A stretch of DNA of 14,506 nt, from the NCBI GenBank assembly GCA_903891235.1, contig CAITDW010000175.1, forward strand, positions 1-14,506, given 5' to 3'. The notes beneath the pieces are model-generated. The model did not search any database. It had not been told where the DNA came from and saw only the letters and a program-made list of their open reading frames with translations. Position numbers and translations under genes: made by a program. How positions within the stretch are numbered: position 1 is the first letter of the stretch; each line of letters starts with the position of its first letter. The stretch is from an uncultured Candidatus Saccharibacteria bacterium (GTDB lineage Bacteria > Patescibacteriota > Saccharimonadia > Saccharimonadales > UBA4665). This document shows positions 13,713 through 14,506 of the stretch, in pieces.

Positions 13713-13976
13713 TTAGCGAACGTAAAACATCACTTCGTCGATAGACGGAAAGCTGGGCCCTATCCATGCATTTTCTAGTATAGAGTCTTCCGTAACAGCA
13801 AGGATTGCTGGGAACGTCATAATGTCATACAAGCTAGCCTTTTCGATCCCCTCAAAAGATTCGGATTCAATTAAATTAATTTGAATCTGTGGATTAAAAT
13901 CTCTAATCCTTTGAGCAAATTCCTCAGTAATTCTTCCAAACTCAGATATTGATTTATATAAAAAAATTAATTTCAT
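13713..13976 (-). CDS. Small cysteine-free protein with thioredoxin-like layout
   Basis: Not recognised by name. The 87 residues follow a thioredoxin-fold pattern: strand MKLIFLY (1-7), helix SEFGRITEEFAQRIRDF (11-27), strand IQINLI (31-36), helix around 41-53, then MTFPAILAV (53-61), where the Pro after Phe sits where thioredoxins carry their cis-proline, a further strand near NAWIGP and a last helix SIDEVMFYV. At the position of the usual CxxC after strand 1 there is KSISE; the protein has no cysteine at all, so it cannot do dithiol chemistry. It follows nrdJ by 29 nt on the same strand and is probably co-transcribed. Class I-II reductases often have a glutaredoxin-like partner, so it may be a degenerate, structural relative. 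The fold is inference from pattern only. Confidence 0.75.
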   Translation of the reverse strand: MKLIFLYKSISEFGRITEEFAQRIRDFNPQIQINLIESESFEGIEKASLYDIMTFPAILAVTEDSILENAWIGPSFPSIDEVMFYVR

Positions 13977-14005
13977 ATACTCACTTTAACATAAGTTTTT
14001 AATTA

Positions 14006-14506
14006 CTAACTACAGCCAGTCGTCGAACCACAACTACTACAAACATAACAACTTCCAGCTCTTTGTGTTTGATTGCCGCAGTTATAACAGATCGGTGCAG
14101 CATCGTCTACTTTTTTCTCTGTTTCTTTAATCGGTTCAGACTTAGGTATGTTTAAATCATTTTTAGATATTATTTCAATTTTCTCATCGGTAATAGTATC
14201 GACATTCAATAACGATGTTTGCTCATCAGGCATTTCATCGATTGATGCTAATCCGAGCTCTAGTCGATCTTCAAATGATAGATATGTTAATGCGAGTCTT
14301 CTAGCAATAAAATCTACTAATGATGAAGCTGTTCTAATTTCGGCATCATCTGTGATACCCGATGGTGCAAAAGATGTGTTGAGGAATGACTTAATATAGC
14401 TCTTGAGTGGAACGCCATATTGTAAGCCATGGCTAACAGAGATTGCAAAAGCGTCCATAATTCCCCTGAGAGTTGATCCATGTTTCGAGAAGTTAACAAA
14501 TAGTTC
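14006..14506 (-). CDS. nrdJ: Adenosylcobalamin-dependent (class II) ribonucleotide reductase, C-terminal part
   Basis: The frame is open to the right edge, so this is the last 166 residues of a larger protein that makes deoxyribonucleotides from ribonucleotides. Seen: KHGSTLRGIMDAFAISVSHGLQYGVPL, very like the late barrel segment of NrdJ; then SFAPSGITDDAEIRTASSLVDFIARRLALTYLS, also typical; a variable acidic linker of about 65 residues; and a cysteine-rich tail CYNCG...CYVCSSCG...GC, a zinc-ribbon-like region that in this family also carries the redox-shuttle cysteines that re-reduce the active site. The internal ATG at 14456-14458 is not the start. Class II enzymes need vitamin B12 cofactor but no oxygen, which fits an organism in low-oxygen niches that would have to import cobalamin. 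Stop is TAG. Confidence 0.92.
   Translation of the reverse strand, partial: ELFVNFSKHGSTLRGIMDAFAISVSHGLQYGVPLKSYIKSFLNTSFAPSGITDDAEIRTASSLVDFIARRLALTYLSFEDRLELGLASIDEMPDEQTSLLNVDTITDEKIEIISKNDLNIPKSEPIKETEKKVDDAAPICYNCGNQTQRAGSCYVCSSCGSTTGCS

Noticed and set aside
14317..14499. 60-residue minus-strand ORF at the right edge
   Set aside because: It is in another frame of the nrdJ coding sequence, which has clear family motifs up to the edge.
1..14506. CRISPR arrays, insertion sequences, tRNA or rRNA genes
   Set aside because: No regularly spaced repeats, transposase motifs, terminal inverted repeats or cloverleaf-like stretches were seen.

Overview
The window is AT-rich, gene-dense bacterial DNA whose content looks like the Candidate Phyla Radiation (Patescibacteria), most likely Ca. 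Saccharibacteria (TM7). Reasons: a minimal set of translation and cell-envelope genes, very short intergenic gaps, a cysteine-free bL31 with a long basic tail, a short (196-residue) EF-Ts, a membrane-anchored HtrA beside an unrecognised multi-pass membrane protein, a disulfide-type pseudopilin relic, and an eukaryote-like (type 2) IleRS. The assignment is inference from gene content; no rRNA is present. The standard genetic code fits: long ORFs carry no in-frame TGA. All 16 intact stops are TAA (12) or TAG (4).

Layout. (1) 1-2086, minus strand: rpsB-tsf-frr-uppS (uppS cut by the left edge), a ribosomal/translation/undecaprenyl operon that lacks the usual pyrH between tsf and frr. (2) 2087-2257: a divergent control region with two back-to-back sigma70-type promoters, one for rpsB and one for bL31. 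(3) 2258-4522, plus strand: rpmE (bL31)-prfA-prmC, i.e. release factor 1 and the methylase that modifies its GGQ motif; prmC starts inside prfA and its 3' end overlaps the convergent htrA. (4) 4497-6954, minus strand: a single-pass membrane protein, an about 8-TM membrane protein and the HtrA-type protease. (5) 7035-7649, plus strand: signal peptidase I. (6) 7658-9281, minus strand: parA-parB chromosome segregation operon with a good promoter. (7) 9282-10171: a non-coding or decayed stretch holding a possible 26-codon ORF and a pseudopilin gene broken by several frameshifts and stops. (8) 10172-10483, minus: rplU (bL21) with its own near-consensus promoter overlaid by a 12-bp direct repeat. 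(9) 10557-13469, minus: ileS, preceded by a roughly 200-nt leader carrying a T-box riboswitch whose architecture predicts control of translation initiation. (10) 13713-14506, minus: a small cysteine-free protein with thioredoxin-like layout, and the 3' end of a B12-dependent (class II) ribonucleotide reductase, nrdJ, running off the right edge.

Functionally the window is dominated by protein synthesis (S2, EF-Ts, RRF, bL31, RF1, PrmC, bL21, IleRS) and protein export or quality control (LepB, HtrA), with chromosome partitioning and deoxynucleotide supply. The most interesting signals are regulatory: the T-box leader on ileS with competing Shine-Dalgarno-masking helices, and a recurrent layout in which a TATAAT box sits only 11-14 nt before the start codon, implying near-leaderless mRNAs.
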